The notes under the pieces: model-generated
The model's database searches: none
Told to the model about the DNA's origin: nothing
Seen by the model: only the letters and a program-made list of their open reading frames with translations
In this document: positions 1 through 8,674 of the stretch, one piece after another
Position numbering within the stretch: the first letter of the stretch is position 1
How the letters are laid out: the number at the start of each line of letters is the position of its first letter
Program-made: the position numbers and the translations under genes
Origin: Syntrophomonadaceae bacterium
GTDB taxonomy: Bacteria; Bacillota_D; Dethiobacteria; DTU022; PWGO01
Direction: 5' to 3'
Length of the DNA: 55,420 nucleotides
Assembly (NCBI GenBank): GCA_003554535.1
Contig: PWGT01000209.1
Span: 1 to 55,420 of the forward strand

Positions 1-272
1 ACCAGATGGTCGGGCGTAGCAGTAGCCAAAATAATTAAATCGAGGTCTTCAGGGGCAAGTTCTGCTTTTTCCAGGGCCTCCCGGGCAGATTCAATGGCCA
101 TATCTGAAGAAGCCCAATCCTCTTGCAGAACTCTTCTCTCTTTAATACCGGTCCTGGTAACAATCCACTCATCGCTTGTGTCCACTTTTTGTTCAAGATA
201 TTGGTTAGTTATCCGATTGTCCGGCAAAAAAACACCTGTAGAAGTTATGCGACCTTTCTTTTTTTCAAGCAT
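1..272 (-). CDS. fabH: 3-oxoacyl-ACP synthase III (FabH), N-terminal part, cut by window edge
   Basis: Condenses acetyl-CoA or another acyl-CoA starter with malonyl-ACP to begin fatty acid synthesis in the cytosol. Only the first ~90 residues are present. Reading from the ATG at 272 they show the KAS III opening: RITSTGVFLPDNRITN, then VDTSDEWIVTRTGIKERR and a helix before DLDLIILATATPDHLV. The catalytic Cys-His-Asn residues lie outside the window. The start lies 4 nt beyond the plsX stop, with GGAAGG about 12 nt upstream, so it is co-transcribed with plsX, the usual Firmicutes lipid-synthesis arrangement. The family call is confident from the N-terminal pattern; activity cannot be judged. 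Confidence 0.85.
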   Translation of the reverse strand, partial: MLEKKKGRITSTGVFLPDNRITNQYLEQKVDTSDEWIVTRTGIKERRVLQEDWASSDMAIESAREALEKAELAPEDLDLIILATATPDHL

Positions 273-276
273 TTTC

Positions 277-1299
277 TTATGCTTCCTTCCTGCAACTATT
301 TGTTTCTACTAAAACTTCTTCAATTGAGTCGTTTACCCTATTTTGGACCAGAGGATGTATTTGTTTGCTCAAGGCCATTTTTACTGCCTTGGATTTGGAA
401 GATCCATGACACTTGATACAAATACCGTTAACTCCAATCAACGGAGCTCCCCCGTACTCAGATTCATCCATCCTTTCCTGCAATCCTCGGAAAGAATTTT
501 GCAGCAAACTGGCCCCTATTGTATTTATCCAGTTACGTGTAAATTCCTCTTTTAAAGATGAAAAAAGTCCTTTAGAAAGACCTTCTATGGTCTTTAATAG
601 GACGTTGCCCACAAATCCGTCGCATACGGCAACATCCACCTTGCCATTTAAAATCTCGTTGCCTTCAATATTCCCATTAAAGTTATGGACTTCATGATCA
701 ATTAACTCAAAAGCCTTTCTAGCCTGTTCATTTCCTTTATTATGCTCAGCTCCCACGTTTATCAAGCCTACTGACGGGTTGTCCCTTTTCAAAACATTTT
801 GGGCATACAGCTGACCCATAAGAGCATATTGAACTAATTGTTCGGGACGAGCATCCATATTAGCCCCAACATCCAATAATACCAGGCTATCATTTTCAAA
901 TGCAGGAATTATCGTAAGTAAAGCAGGGCGGGAAACTCCCTGAATTCTTCCCAGGAAAAGAGTCCCCCCCGCCATTAAAGCACCAGTGTTGCCAGCACTT
1001 AAAATTGCATCAGCAGCACCATCCCTGACCATGAGTTGTGCTTTTACCATGGAAGATTCTTTTTTCGTTTTTATAGACAGTCCGGGATTATCTTCCCCGT
1101 AGATAACATCCTCAGCATGTATTATTTCCACACGCTCTTTTGGAAATTTTTCACGTTCCAAATACTGTCGGATGAGGTCTTCTTTGCCCACTAAATAAAT
1201 CGTCAAGTCGGGACAATCTGCTAAAGCTTCCACCGCCCCTTTTACTATTTCTCCAGGAGCATAATCACCACCCATGGCATCTACAGCCACTTTTACCAA
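277..1299 (-). CDS. plsX: Phosphate acyltransferase PlsX
   Basis: Converts acyl-ACP to acyl-phosphate, the donor for PlsY in phosphatidic acid synthesis; a peripheral membrane or cytosolic enzyme. The N-terminus VAVDAMGGDYAPGEIVKGAV is the family signature, and SAGNTGALMAGG and DGFVGNVLLKT are further PlsX blocks. I place the start at the TTG at 1299, giving 340 residues, normal for the family. The frame stays open to an ATG at 1347, but that ATG lies inside a terminator hairpin and would add 16 unrelated residues. AGGGGGG lies about 10 nt before the TTG. It sits between rpmF and fabH on the same strand. Confidence 0.93.
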   Translation of the reverse strand: MVKVAVDAMGGDYAPGEIVKGAVEALADCPDLTIYLVGKEDLIRQYLEREKFPKERVEIIHAEDVIYGEDNPGLSIKTKKESSMVKAQLMVRDGAADAILSAGNTGALMAGGTLFLGRIQGVSRPALLTIIPAFENDSLVLLDVGANMDARPEQLVQYALMGQLYAQNVLKRDNPSVGLINVGAEHNKGNEQARKAFELIDHEVHNFNGNIEGNEILNGKVDVAVCDGFVGNVLLKTIEGLSKGLFSSLKEEFTRNWINTIGASLLQNSFRGLQERMDESEYGGAPLIGVNGICIKCHGSSKSKAVKMALSKQIHPLVQNRVNDSIEEVLVETNSCRKEA

Positions 1300-1318
1300 T
1301 ACCTCAAGTCCCCCCTGT

Positions 1319-1361
1319 AAAAAAATATGCCGCCTGTTATTAGGCATTCATAAACAGGCGG
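1319..1361 (-). terminator. Intrinsic terminator between rpmF and plsX
   Basis: Read on the minus strand, CCGCCTGTT (1361-1353) pairs perfectly with AACAGGCGG (1338-1330) around a 14-nt loop. After four further bases comes a run of seven T (1325-1319). It lies just upstream of the plsX TTG start and probably reduces read-through from the yceD-rpmF promoter into plsX-fabH. Confidence 0.75.
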
Positions 1362-1375
1362 GCTTTGTTCAGAAT

Positions 1376-1555
1376 TTAACTTTCAATGGAAACCACATTG
1401 CGATCCTTATAAAAACCGCATTTCATACAGGCCCGGTGAGGTATTTTCAACTCCAGGCAACGTGGGCATTCCACCAGATGCATCTTTTTCATTTTCTTTT
1501 GAGATCTTCTCTGATTCCGGCGAGCCTTTGATGTTTTTCTCTTGGGTACCGCCAT
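1376..1555 (-). CDS. rpmF: 50S ribosomal protein L32
   Basis: A 59-residue large-subunit ribosomal protein. It begins MAVPKRKTSKARRNQRRS, the L32 signature. The second half holds a zinc ribbon: CPRC near residue 30 and CMKC near residue 43, so this is the zinc-binding (C+) form. The start ATG at 1555 has TAGGAGG upstream. It follows yceD by 12 nt on the same strand, the conserved yceD-rpmF pairing found across bacteria. An intrinsic terminator follows its stop codon. Identification is secure. Confidence 0.96.
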   Translation of the reverse strand: MAVPKRKTSKARRNQRRSQKKMKKMHLVECPRCLELKIPHRACMKCGFYKDRNVVSIES

Positions 1556-1567
1556 AAAAAATTCCTC

Positions 1568-2110
1568 CTATTCTTTTTCTTCCAATTGTGCTTTAAGTTT
1601 TTTCAACTCCGCAAACCTGGGATCAATTTGTTCAGTATAGCAATTACAACTACTTAAATTCAAGTTAACACCGCAACTTGAACATAAACCCATACACTCG
1701 TGGTGACAAAGGGGCTTCATTTCCAGGGACACCACAAATAATTGCCTGAAGTATTCTGATAAATCCACTCTATCGCCTTCTAAAGCAAATTTTTCTTCTG
1801 CTTCTCCTTTTAAAAACCTCTCTCCTTCAACAGTGATTAGCTTAAGTTCCTCATTAAATACATTTATTGAGTTTTGGTTATATGATTCCAGGCAACGAGA
1901 GCATTCCTGCGTATAATTGGTCTCCATCTTTCCTGACAGGAAAACAGTAGAATCGCTATAATAAGTTTCCATATTAATTACTACCTCATTGTACAAATCA
2001 TTTAAATCAACTGGAAACAAAAGCCAATCAAGCTCTCCTAATCCCTCCTTAAAATTATAGGTGATAATCCTCAGTGGTTCTTTTTTGAGATCTCCAACAT
2101 TAATAAGCAC
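1568..2110 (-). CDS. yceD: YceD family protein (DUF177), 23S rRNA accumulation protein
   Basis: DUF177 proteins are nearly always encoded next to rpmF and are linked to 23S rRNA accumulation in other bacteria; the exact role in Firmicutes is unclear. The protein has the family's cysteine-rich ends: CSRCLESY in the middle and a C-terminal cluster CHHECMGLCSSCGVNLN followed by CNC, which probably binds zinc. The start is the GTG at 2110, with AAGGAGG 8 nt upstream, giving 180 residues. The reading frame runs open to 2218, but a strong promoter at 2141-2169 lies in that extension, which excludes the longer form. First gene of the yceD-rpmF transcript. Confidence 0.88.
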   Translation of the reverse strand: MLINVGDLKKEPLRIITYNFKEGLGELDWLLFPVDLNDLYNEVVINMETYYSDSTVFLSGKMETNYTQECSRCLESYNQNSINVFNEELKLITVEGERFLKGEAEEKFALEGDRVDLSEYFRQLFVVSLEMKPLCHHECMGLCSSCGVNLNLSSCNCYTEQIDPRFAELKKLKAQLEEKE

Positions 2111-2140
2111 GGATCTCGCCTCCTTGCAAAAACTAATGCA

Positions 2141-2169
2141 ATTATATAAACCTTTATTCCCTTTGTCAA
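2141..2169 (-). promoter_or_regulatory. Sigma-A promoter for yceD-rpmF
   Basis: On the minus strand TTGACA (2169-2164), a 17-nt spacer and TATAAT (2146-2141) match the vegetative consensus exactly. Transcription should begin near 2135, leaving about 25 nt of leader before the GTG start of yceD. Confidence 0.85.
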
Positions 2170-2235
2170 GAAACAGGAATGACAGGTGTTTCCCGATTTT
2201 AACGTCCATTAAAGTCAATTTAATTAAATGAGAAG

Positions 2236-2264
2236 TTGTCTCCTTTAGAATTATGTTTTATTAT
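2236..2264 (+). promoter_or_regulatory. Probable sigma-A promoter for the GDP-mannose fusion gene
   Basis: TTGTCT (2236-2241), a 17-nt spacer and TATTAT (2259-2264) lie about 60 nt before the ATG at 2325. A moderate match to consensus, well placed and divergent from the yceD promoter. Confidence 0.5.
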
Positions 2265-2324
2265 TATATGAGGAATTATAAACCAGAAACAGGAAAACCT
2301 AATTATCGAAAGGAGGAAATATAT

Positions 2325-5300
2325 ATGTATGGAGTTATTCTTGCCGGTGGAAGCGGTACCAGGCTATGGCCTTTAAGCAGAGACCTTTACCCTAAATATC
2401 ACCTTCAGGTAGGACCTGGACAGGATAAAAGCCTTTTTGAACAAACAGTTTCTCGGTTGAACACAGTGGTGCCTGAAGAAAAGATAATGGTCATAACTCA
2501 CGAAAGCCAGAAAAGTGACCTTCAAACCACCTTAAAGCGAAAAAACATGGACAAAGTTATGTTAATCGGGGAACCAGAAGCAAGGAATACTGCTGCGGCA
2601 ATTGCACTGGCAGCATGGTACTTGAAATCCATATCTCCTGAAGAAGTGATGACTGTGCTTCCTTCAGATCATTTCATCGAACCAGAAGAGGAATTTAAAA
2701 AACTGCTGGAGAATGCAAACGAATCTGCTCAAAAATACGGGCTGGTTACTTTCGGCATTCGCCCTGATGCACCTGAAACAGGTTACGGGTATATTTGCAG
2801 CGGCAAACAACTCGACGAATGGACCATGGAAGTTGAAAGGTTTGTAGAAAAACCAGACCTGGAAACAGCGAAAAAGTTTATTCAAGACAAGAGATATTTA
2901 TGGAACAGCGGTATGTTTGCTTTTAAAGTTTCAGCTCTGGTAGAAGAATTTCATAAACATCTACCTGATTTGGCAAAGACTTTTGACAAAGTGGATTTTG
3001 AAAACTTCAGCAACCTGGGAGAGATATATCCTAAAGTAGAATCTACTTCCATTGACTATGGAATTATGGAAAAAACATCCCAAGTAGCAGTTATTCCCAC
3101 TAACATTAAATGGAGTGACGTAGGTAGCTGGGAATCTTTTTATCAAATGTCTGAGCATGATGAAAACGGAAATTGCCTGCTGGGAAGAGTCATAGATCTG
3201 GAAAGTTCAAATTCGCTGGTTTTATCAACTTCCCGCTTAATAGGAACAGTGGGCCTGCAAGATCTTGCAATAGTAGAAACTGCTGATGCCCTGCTGGTTT
3301 GCCCTCGTGAACGAGCTCAGGATGTTAAAAAAATAACTGAAAAAATAAAAGAGCAAGGAACGGAGGAAGCCACTTCCCACCTAACTGATTATCGCCCCTG
3401 GGGCAGCTTTACTATATTGACCGAAGGTGATGGCTATAAGGTAAAAATCATTGAAGTGCTACCAGGCCAAAGATTGAGCTTGCAAAAGCATCACTATCGC
3501 TCTGAAAATTGGGTTGTTGCCAGCGGAACAGCACATATTACCCGCGATGATGATATCCATGTAATGGAACCCGGTCAGAGTATACATATTCCTGCCGGGA
3601 GCCTGCATCGTCTGGAAAACAAGGGACAAGAAAAAGTAAAAATAATTGAAGTCCAAAATGGCAGTTACCTGGGAGAGGACGATATCGAAAGAGTTTCTGA
3701 TGATTATGCTCGCGGTGGACAGGGAAACAACCCCGTAGTTGAGGCTGAACATCATAGCCGTTATCGCCAGTGGTTGGAAAATCCTCACCTTGATGAAGAA
3801 ACCCTTAAAGAGCTGGAGTCCATTGCTGACAACGAAGAAGAGATAAAAAGCCGTTTTTCCGGCGAGTTGGAATTTGGCACCGGTGGCTTGCGTGGAGTAA
3901 TAGGAGCTGGAAGCAATCGGTTCAATCGATACACTGTCCAAAAAGCCACCCAGGGCCTTGCCAATTACCTTTTGGATACTTATGCCAGTGAAAGTAATAA
4001 ATCTGCTGTGATCGCCTACGATTCCAGAAGATTTTCGGACCAGTTTGCAGAAGAAACAGCGCGGGTATTAGCTGCAAACGGAATAAAAGCTTACCTGTTT
4101 GACAGCCTCCGCCCTACACCGGTTCTTTCTTTTGCTATTCGGGAATTGGGATGCTTGGCAGGGGTAGTTATTACGGCCAGCCATAACCCGCCTGAATACA
4201 ATGGTTACAAAGTATACACAAGGGATGGTGGGCAAGCAGTACCCAGCGTAACCGAAAAGCTAACCGGTTATATTGAAAATGTAGAACTCATTAACGATGT
4301 TAAAAGCATTTCCCGGGAAGAAGCTGAAAACAAAGGTTTTCTGGAGATAATTGGCGAGAATATTGACCGTTCCTACCTGGAACACGTCAAATCACTATGC
4401 ACCTACCAGGGCGAGGAAAACCTCCGTATAGTTTTCACTCCCCTCCACGGAACTGGTTATCCCTTAATTCCTCGGTTCTGGGAAGAACAAGGCTATCAAA
4501 ATGTCAAGTTGGTAGAAGAACAGGTTCAGCCTGATTCGGAATTTCCCACTGTAAAATCGCCAAACCCGGAAGAAAGAGAAGCTTTCTCTATGGCCCTGGA
4601 TTATGCTGAAAAATACCAAGCTCATATTGCCCTGGCCACTGATCCCGATTGCGATAGAGTAGGATGCGCAGTTCGTAATTCCAAAGGTGAATATGTACTT
4701 CTAAATGGCAACCAGATCGGCGCCTTACTGGTAAATTACATGCTGACCAAGTTGCAAGAAGAGAATAAACTTCCATCTAACGGCGTTGTAGTTAAAACCA
4801 TTGTCACGGGAGACTTAGGAAAAATTATAGCTCAAGACTTTGGAATAGAAACCGTAGAAACCCTCACCGGCTTCAAATTCATAGGTGAAAAAATTGAGGA
4901 ATTCAAGCAAAACAATAGCAAAGAATTTCTCCTTGGTTATGAGGAAAGCTATGGATATCTGGCCGGAACTTTCGTCCGTGATAAAGATGCCATAATCTCC
5001 ACAGCCCTGATATCTGAAATGGCTTCCTACTATCTGGATCAGGGACTTACCCTTCTGGATAAGATAGAAGAACTCTATCAAAAATACGGTTACTTTTACG
5101 AAGAACTGGAATCCTTAGAACTTGATGACCCCGGGACAGCAGAAAGGATAATCAACCGGCTGGCTGATAAAAACTTTAACGAAATTGCAGGCCTGGAGGT
5201 CGCAGAAAAAAGAGATTATATCTCTTCGCGGGCAAGAAACCCGCAAACCGGAGAAGACAGAACGCTTGACTTTCCACCTACTAAAGCAATTTTCTTTGCC

Positions 5301-5456
5301 ATGAAGGATAATTCATGGTTTTGCGTAAGGCCATCAGGCACAGAACCTAAATTTAAAATCTATTACTCCACTAACGCTTCCACTTCGCAGGAATCTCGTG
5401 AAAAACTGGAATCCCTTCGTAAAGAAGTCCAGTCGTTAATTCGGAGTATGGATTAA
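2325..5456 (+). CDS. Fused mannose-1-phosphate guanylyltransferase / type II phosphomannose isomerase cupin / phosphohexomutase
   Basis: A 1043-residue polypeptide joining enzymes normally encoded separately. Residues 1-345 form a ManC-type nucleotidyltransferase with GGSGTR at 8-13 and FVEKPD at 173-178. Residues 355-465 are a type II phosphomannose isomerase cupin with QKHHYRSENW at 387-396. From about 475 to the end is an alpha-D-phosphohexomutase of the PgcA/PGM2-like class: TASHNP with catalytic Ser619, metal loop DPDCDR at 773-778, sugar loop GYEESYG at 871-877 and phosphate loop RPSGTEPK at 1002-1009. Together these could turn fructose-6-phosphate or mannose-6-phosphate into GDP-mannose. 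ATG 2325 has AAGGAGG upstream; the frame is open to 2253 but the extension has no good ribosome site. A monocistronic gene. Mutase specificity (mannose or glucose) is not readable here. Confidence 0.9.
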   Translation: MYGVILAGGSGTRLWPLSRDLYPKYHLQVGPGQDKSLFEQTVSRLNTVVPEEKIMVITHESQKSDLQTTLKRKNMDKVMLIGEPEARNTAAAIALAAWYLKSISPEEVMTVLPSDHFIEPEEEFKKLLENANESAQKYGLVTFGIRPDAPETGYGYICSGKQLDEWTMEVERFVEKPDLETAKKFIQDKRYLWNSGMFAFKVSALVEEFHKHLPDLAKTFDKVDFENFSNLGEIYPKVESTSIDYGIMEKTSQVAVIPTNIKWSDVGSWESFYQMSEHDENGNCLLGRVIDLESSNSLVLSTSRLIGTVGLQDLAIVETADALLVCPRERAQDVKKITEKIKEQGTEEATSHLTDYRPWGSFTILTEGDGYKVKIIEVLPGQRLSLQKHHYRSENWVVASGTAHITRDDDIHVMEPGQSIHIPAGSLHRLENKGQEKVKIIEVQNGSYLGEDDIERVSDDYARGGQGNNPVVEAEHHSRYRQWLENPHLDEETLKELESIADNEEEIKSRFSGELEFGTGGLRGVIGAGSNRFNRYTVQKATQGLANYLLDTYASESNKSAVIAYDSRRFSDQFAEETARVLAANGIKAYLFDSLRPTPVLSFAIRELGCLAGVVITASHNPPEYNGYKVYTRDGGQAVPSVTEKLTGYIENVELINDVKSISREEAENKGFLEIIGENIDRSYLEHVKSLCTYQGEENLRIVFTPLHGTGYPLIPRFWEEQGYQNVKLVEEQVQPDSEFPTVKSPNPEEREAFSMALDYAEKYQAHIALATDPDCDRVGCAVRNSKGEYVLLNGNQIGALLVNYMLTKLQEENKLPSNGVVVKTIVTGDLGKIIAQDFGIETVETLTGFKFIGEKIEEFKQNNSKEFLLGYEESYGYLAGTFVRDKDAIISTALISEMASYYLDQGLTLLDKIEELYQKYGYFYEELESLELDDPGTAERIINRLADKNFNEIAGLEVAEKRDYISSRARNPQTGEDRTLDFPPTKAIFFAMKDNSWFCVRPSGTEPKFKIYYSTNASTSQESREKLESLRKEVQSLIRSMD

Positions 5457-5467
5457 TCAAACATAAG

Positions 5468-5535
5468 AAGGGCAGAAGGGGTTGGCCCAACAATTCGATT
5501 CAAATCTATTTCGCCAACCTCTCCTGCCCTTTTTT
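5468..5535. terminator. Bidirectional terminator
   Basis: A 19-bp inverted repeat with two mismatches (arms 5468-5486 and 5513-5531, cores AAGGGCAG and CTGCCCTT) has T-rich tails in both directions. It sits between two convergent genes and serves both. Confidence 0.85.
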
Positions 5536-5547
5536 AACTATTATTTA

Positions 5548-5961
5548 TTAAAAAGTTACACCGTCTATATCATCACCAGAATCATCTCCTGCTTTCTCAA
5601 ATACAATTAAAATACGATTGGGCATGCAGGCAATGCTTTCTCCGTAATTAGAAATCCATCCTGTATGCGAGCAAATTCCCCGGGGACATAGCTCTTCGTC
5701 TATAGGTAACATCCTGACTTTCCCATCTTTAATTTCTACTTCGGCCTCACTTTCTTTCTCGGGACCCACAGGCACTGTTACCACTCTATCCTTATCATCT
5801 TCCAGTGATATTTCTTTATATAATTCATTTTCTACATATATTTGTACGTAAAGATGATCATGGCCTGCACCGCTTACTATATTGTAAAACACCCCTCCAA
5901 GCCCCAGGGCCAATACTAACGCAATAATTATAAAATCTCCCCATGCCATTTTGAATTTCAT
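5548..5961 (-). CDS. NusG domain II-containing protein, membrane-anchored
   Basis: A 137-residue protein with one N-terminal membrane segment (about residues 9-29, FIIIALVLALGLGGVFYNIV) and an extracytoplasmic NusG_II domain. The cysteine pattern CPRGIC followed by HTGWI and ACMPNRILI matches this family, which occurs widely in Clostridia, often near rnf or heptaprenyl synthesis genes; its function is unknown. I start at ATG 5961, with GGCGG 7 nt upstream, rather than the GTG at 5982, which lacks a ribosome site. The three visible cysteines might bind a metal or form a disulfide. It faces the fusion gene across a shared terminator. Confidence 0.8.
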   Translation of the reverse strand: MKFKMAWGDFIIIALVLALGLGGVFYNIVSGAGHDHLYVQIYVENELYKEISLEDDKDRVVTVPVGPEKESEAEVEIKDGKVRMLPIDEELCPRGICSHTGWISNYGESIACMPNRILIVFEKAGDDSGDDIDGVTF

Positions 5962-6072
5962 AAACCTTCCGCCTTTCATCACTTACAATAATTAAAGCAA
6001 AGGACTAAGATGCTCTTTAAGTTTCAATCAGATTATAACATAGAGGCACCACTTGAAATATATAATTCCTCG

Positions 6073-6120
6073 ATAAATGTTGAACTCCGCCGGATTCAAC
6101 CGCACGGAGTTCACATTTAT
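6073..6120 (-). terminator. Hairpin downstream of the coat-protein genes
   Basis: ATAAATGT-T-GAACTCCG and CGGAGTTCACATTTAT form a 16-bp stem with one bulged base around an 18-nt loop. The T-tract on the minus strand is weak, so it may be a poor terminator or an mRNA-stabilising end for the two coat genes. Confidence 0.5.
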
Positions 6121-6179
6121 TGGAAATTTTAATTTTATGGGAGCTTTTAATTTAAAGCTCTTGTATAAAATACAATTTT

Positions 6180-6398
6180 TTATTCTTGCTTCATGGGAAC
6201 CTGGTACCAACCCTGCTGATGCATAAACCGAAACATCTGTTCCTGATCATCCAGTAATTGATCGTGGTACTCCCGGAATATTTGCCTTAGTGCCGGATCC
6301 TGGGCCTCCATTATGGCATGCATATAGTTAGAAGCCGTATACTTTACTGAAGAGAGAACATCACTGGCCATCTCTTTTTCTGATAAACCAGAGGGCAT
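6180..6398 (-). CDS. CotF family spore coat protein
   Basis: A 72-residue protein matching the coat F fold: an all-helical, ferritin-like half with KYTASNYMHAIMEAQDPALR and a C-terminal FMHQQGWYQV, typical of short clostridial CotF-like proteins. The start ATG 6398 has AAGGAGG 9 nt upstream. It follows another small helical protein on the same strand, 53 nt away. In other spore formers such pairs are made late in the mother cell under sigma-E or sigma-K; I did not find a clear promoter of that type. It indicates a sporulating host. Confidence 0.8.
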   Translation of the reverse strand: MPSGLSEKEMASDVLSSVKYTASNYMHAIMEAQDPALRQIFREYHDQLLDDQEQMFRFMHQQGWYQVPMKQE

Positions 6399-6451
6399 TA
6401 TCTTTACCTCCTTGTTTTCTACAAATTAGGTTTTTCTTTTCCCTAAAAATA

Positions 6452-6682
6452 TTAAGTAGATATGTAGTTACCTCCACCGCACTCCTGCAGCATGGAAGCA
6501 AGGCGGCTCGTTCTTTGCTGGCACTGATTACTGAAATTCTCCAGCATATTTCTTAACTGTGGATCTTCCACCTGCTGAGCATAATATTGGAATTTCGTCT
6601 GGCACAAGTTTTCAGCATTATACTGATTGAGCAGACACATAAACTCAGCTTTACCAACATTGCGTGTTGCAGTTTTTGCCAC
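6452..6682 (-). CDS. Small helical protein, probable spore-coat-associated partner of the CotF-like gene
   Basis: A 76-residue, glutamine- and asparagine-rich helical protein: AEFMCLLNQYNAENLCQTKF in the first half and DPQLRNMLENFSNQCQQRTS in the second, ending CGGGNYIST. The helix pattern resembles half of a ferritin-like/coat F domain, and pairing with the CotF gene suggests the two form one bundle. GTG start at 6682 with AGGGTG 6 nt upstream. Four cysteines are visible. I do not recognise a named family with certainty; the coat role is inferred from fold and neighbour. Confidence 0.6.
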   Translation of the reverse strand: MAKTATRNVGKAEFMCLLNQYNAENLCQTKFQYYAQQVEDPQLRNMLENFSNQCQQRTSRLASMLQECGGGNYIST

Positions 6683-6876
6683 CTAATTCACCCTTTCTTT
6701 TAATAATTTAAGTTGTGACAGCGTATGGTCTTTTGCATAATAATGCTGAAAAACTTTCTCATAACGCTGTATTTGGTAGTTTAACCTGCAACACTTCAAT
6801 TATACATTGCCATGCTACCTTTACTTTATACTAGACTAATACTAGACAAAAAGTAGTTATAAATTAGCGGTTGATA

Positions 6877-8178
6877 CTACCTAATTTCAGGCAAGTAAAG
6901 GGCAATTTCGGGAAAAGCTATCAATAAAGCTATGCAAACAATAATTGCTATCAGGTAAGGCCAGGCTCCTTTAAAAATTGTCATTACCGGAGTTTCTCCT
7001 TCTACTCCTGCCACTACATAAACATTAGCACCTACCGGAGGAGTAATCACTCCCATTCCCACTACCAGCACTATAATTACTCCGAACCAAATAGGATCAA
7101 ATCCAAGGGTTATAATGACAGGATAAAAAATAGGCACGGTTAACAATATTAATGCCAATGCATCAATAAAAAAGCCCATTAACAGATAAATAAGAAGAAT
7201 CACAGCCAAAACTGCCACTGGAGGCCAAGGCAATTCAACCGCCCATACTGCCAGATCAGTAGGAATCCCGGTAATAGCCAAAAACCGCCCGAAAATATTA
7301 GCCCCAGCAACCAAAAACATTATCATGGCCGATATGCGCACTGCATCAGTCAGAGAAGCAACAAAACCAGCCCACAACAACTGCCTGCGAACTAAAGCTA
7401 CAAGCAAAGTAGTAGCGGCTCCTACTGCTCCTGCCTCAGTTGGAGTAAAAACATCATAAAACATACCACCTATAACTACCAGAAAAATTATAACAACCTC
7501 TATTCCGCCTGTTAACAAAGACTTTATTTTTTCGCTCCAGAGAACACTCTCCCCGGGAGGAGCAAGTTCCGGCTTTATCCTGGCCTGGATATAGGCAATA
7601 AACATAAACAAAGCCATGAGTAAAATACCGGGAATAATCCCTGCTAAAAATAGCCTGGAGATACTTTCGCCGGTGGAAAGTCCGTATAAAATAAAGATAA
7701 CACTGGGTGGAATCATAATCCCCAGAATAGCAGAAGCTGCCACTGTGGCTGTGGATAGAGCCCGGTCGTACTTGTACCTTTTCATTTCCGGTAAAGCCAC
7801 AGCTCCCATCGTAGCAGAAGTAGCAGTAGTAGAGCCTGAAATAGCCCCAAAAGCAGTACTTGCCGCTATAGTTGCCAAAGCCAACCCGGAAGGAACCTTT
7901 CCAAACAATTTATAAGCAGCATCGTATAGGCGGCGGCTAATACCGGCATAGTATGCAATAAAACCCATCCATACAAAAAGGGGGATTACAATAAATGAAT
8001 AACTGGAAAAAGTATCGTATATACCGGAAGCAGCTATGGATAAAGCCGCTTCTGTAGAAACCAGGTAAGCATAACCAGCTACACCTACCACTATCATTAC
8101 ATATGCTACAGGCATACGGGCAAAAAGCAGTACAAAAACGAGCAGAATTGCAATTATTCCTACTTCCAGGGAACCCAT
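6877..8178 (-). CDS. TRAP transporter large permease (DctM)
   Basis: The 433-residue large membrane subunit of a tripartite ATP-independent periplasmic transporter, which couples uptake of organic acids to the Na+ or H+ gradient. It has around 12 hydrophobic segments. Family blocks include GAISGSTTATSATMGAVALP near residue 115, PPSVIFILYG near 158, DVFTPTEAGAVGA near 245 and ITPPVGANVYVVAGV near 378. The ATG at 8178 follows the dctQ stop by one base, so the two are translationally coupled. The substrate cannot be read from this subunit; the divergent aryl-acid genes suggest an aromatic or keto acid. Confidence 0.92.
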   Translation of the reverse strand: MGSLEVGIIAILLVFVLLFARMPVAYVMIVVGVAGYAYLVSTEAALSIAASGIYDTFSSYSFIVIPLFVWMGFIAYYAGISRRLYDAAYKLFGKVPSGLALATIAASTAFGAISGSTTATSATMGAVALPEMKRYKYDRALSTATVAASAILGIMIPPSVIFILYGLSTGESISRLFLAGIIPGILLMALFMFIAYIQARIKPELAPPGESVLWSEKIKSLLTGGIEVVIIFLVVIGGMFYDVFTPTEAGAVGAATTLLVALVRRQLLWAGFVASLTDAVRISAMIMFLVAGANIFGRFLAITGIPTDLAVWAVELPWPPVAVLAVILLIYLLMGFFIDALALILLTVPIFYPVIITLGFDPIWFGVIIVLVVGMGVITPPVGANVYVVAGVEGETPVMTIFKGAWPYLIAIIVCIALLIAFPEIALYLPEIR

Positions 8179-8179
8179 A

Positions 8180-8674
8180 TTACTTCCTCACTTCCTTGTA
8201 AAATGTTATCAAAGACCTAACCACTTCCAGTAATAAAACTATAGAGAGCATGAGCAATCCTATGGCTACCAGGTAATAAAATGGAAATTGAGGCAACCCT
8301 AGCTGCGTAGTCTCATAACCTCTTTCCTGCAAGTGACCTGCATAATGAAATAACTCTCTTCCTACTGCTCCTACAAATATGAAAGCGATTATATTGGTGC
8401 ATGTATCTACAAGGGCTTGCACCCGGGGAGAAAACTTATCTACTAGTATACTCACCGAAACATGCCCTTTCATTACTGCACAATAAGCAACTCCCAGGCC
8501 CATTAACACAGCACCAAGAGCCTCAGTCATTTCATATGTCCCGGGTAAAGGTCCCCAGTGAAGACGCAATAAAATATTAGCTATAATAATACCAGTAACT
8601 AAAACCAGTGCTAACTGGGCTATCCGGGCAGTCCAAAGCGCCAAAACCTCCACTATTTTTTCCACTGCAACCAT
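8180..8674 (-). CDS. TRAP transporter small permease (DctQ)
   Basis: The 164-residue small membrane subunit with four predicted helices. LRLHWGPLPGTYEMTEALGAVLMGLG and the region after GHVSVSILVDKFSPR are typical of DctQ. It pairs with DctM to form the membrane complex that accepts substrate from the DctP binding protein. Start ATG 8674 has GGAGG 9 nt upstream. The gene order dctP-dctQ-dctM on the minus strand is canonical, with 120 nt between dctP and dctQ. Confidence 0.9.
   Translation of the reverse strand: MVAVEKIVEVLALWTARIAQLALVLVTGIIIANILLRLHWGPLPGTYEMTEALGAVLMGLGVAYCAVMKGHVSVSILVDKFSPRVQALVDTCTNIIAFIFVGAVGRELFHYAGHLQERGYETTQLGLPQFPFYYLVAIGLLMLSIVLLLEVVRSLITFYKEVRK

Noticed and set aside
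6028..6210. 60-codon minus-strand ORF
   Set aside because: It overlaps the 3' end of the CotF-like gene in another frame and covers the hairpin; no ribosome site.
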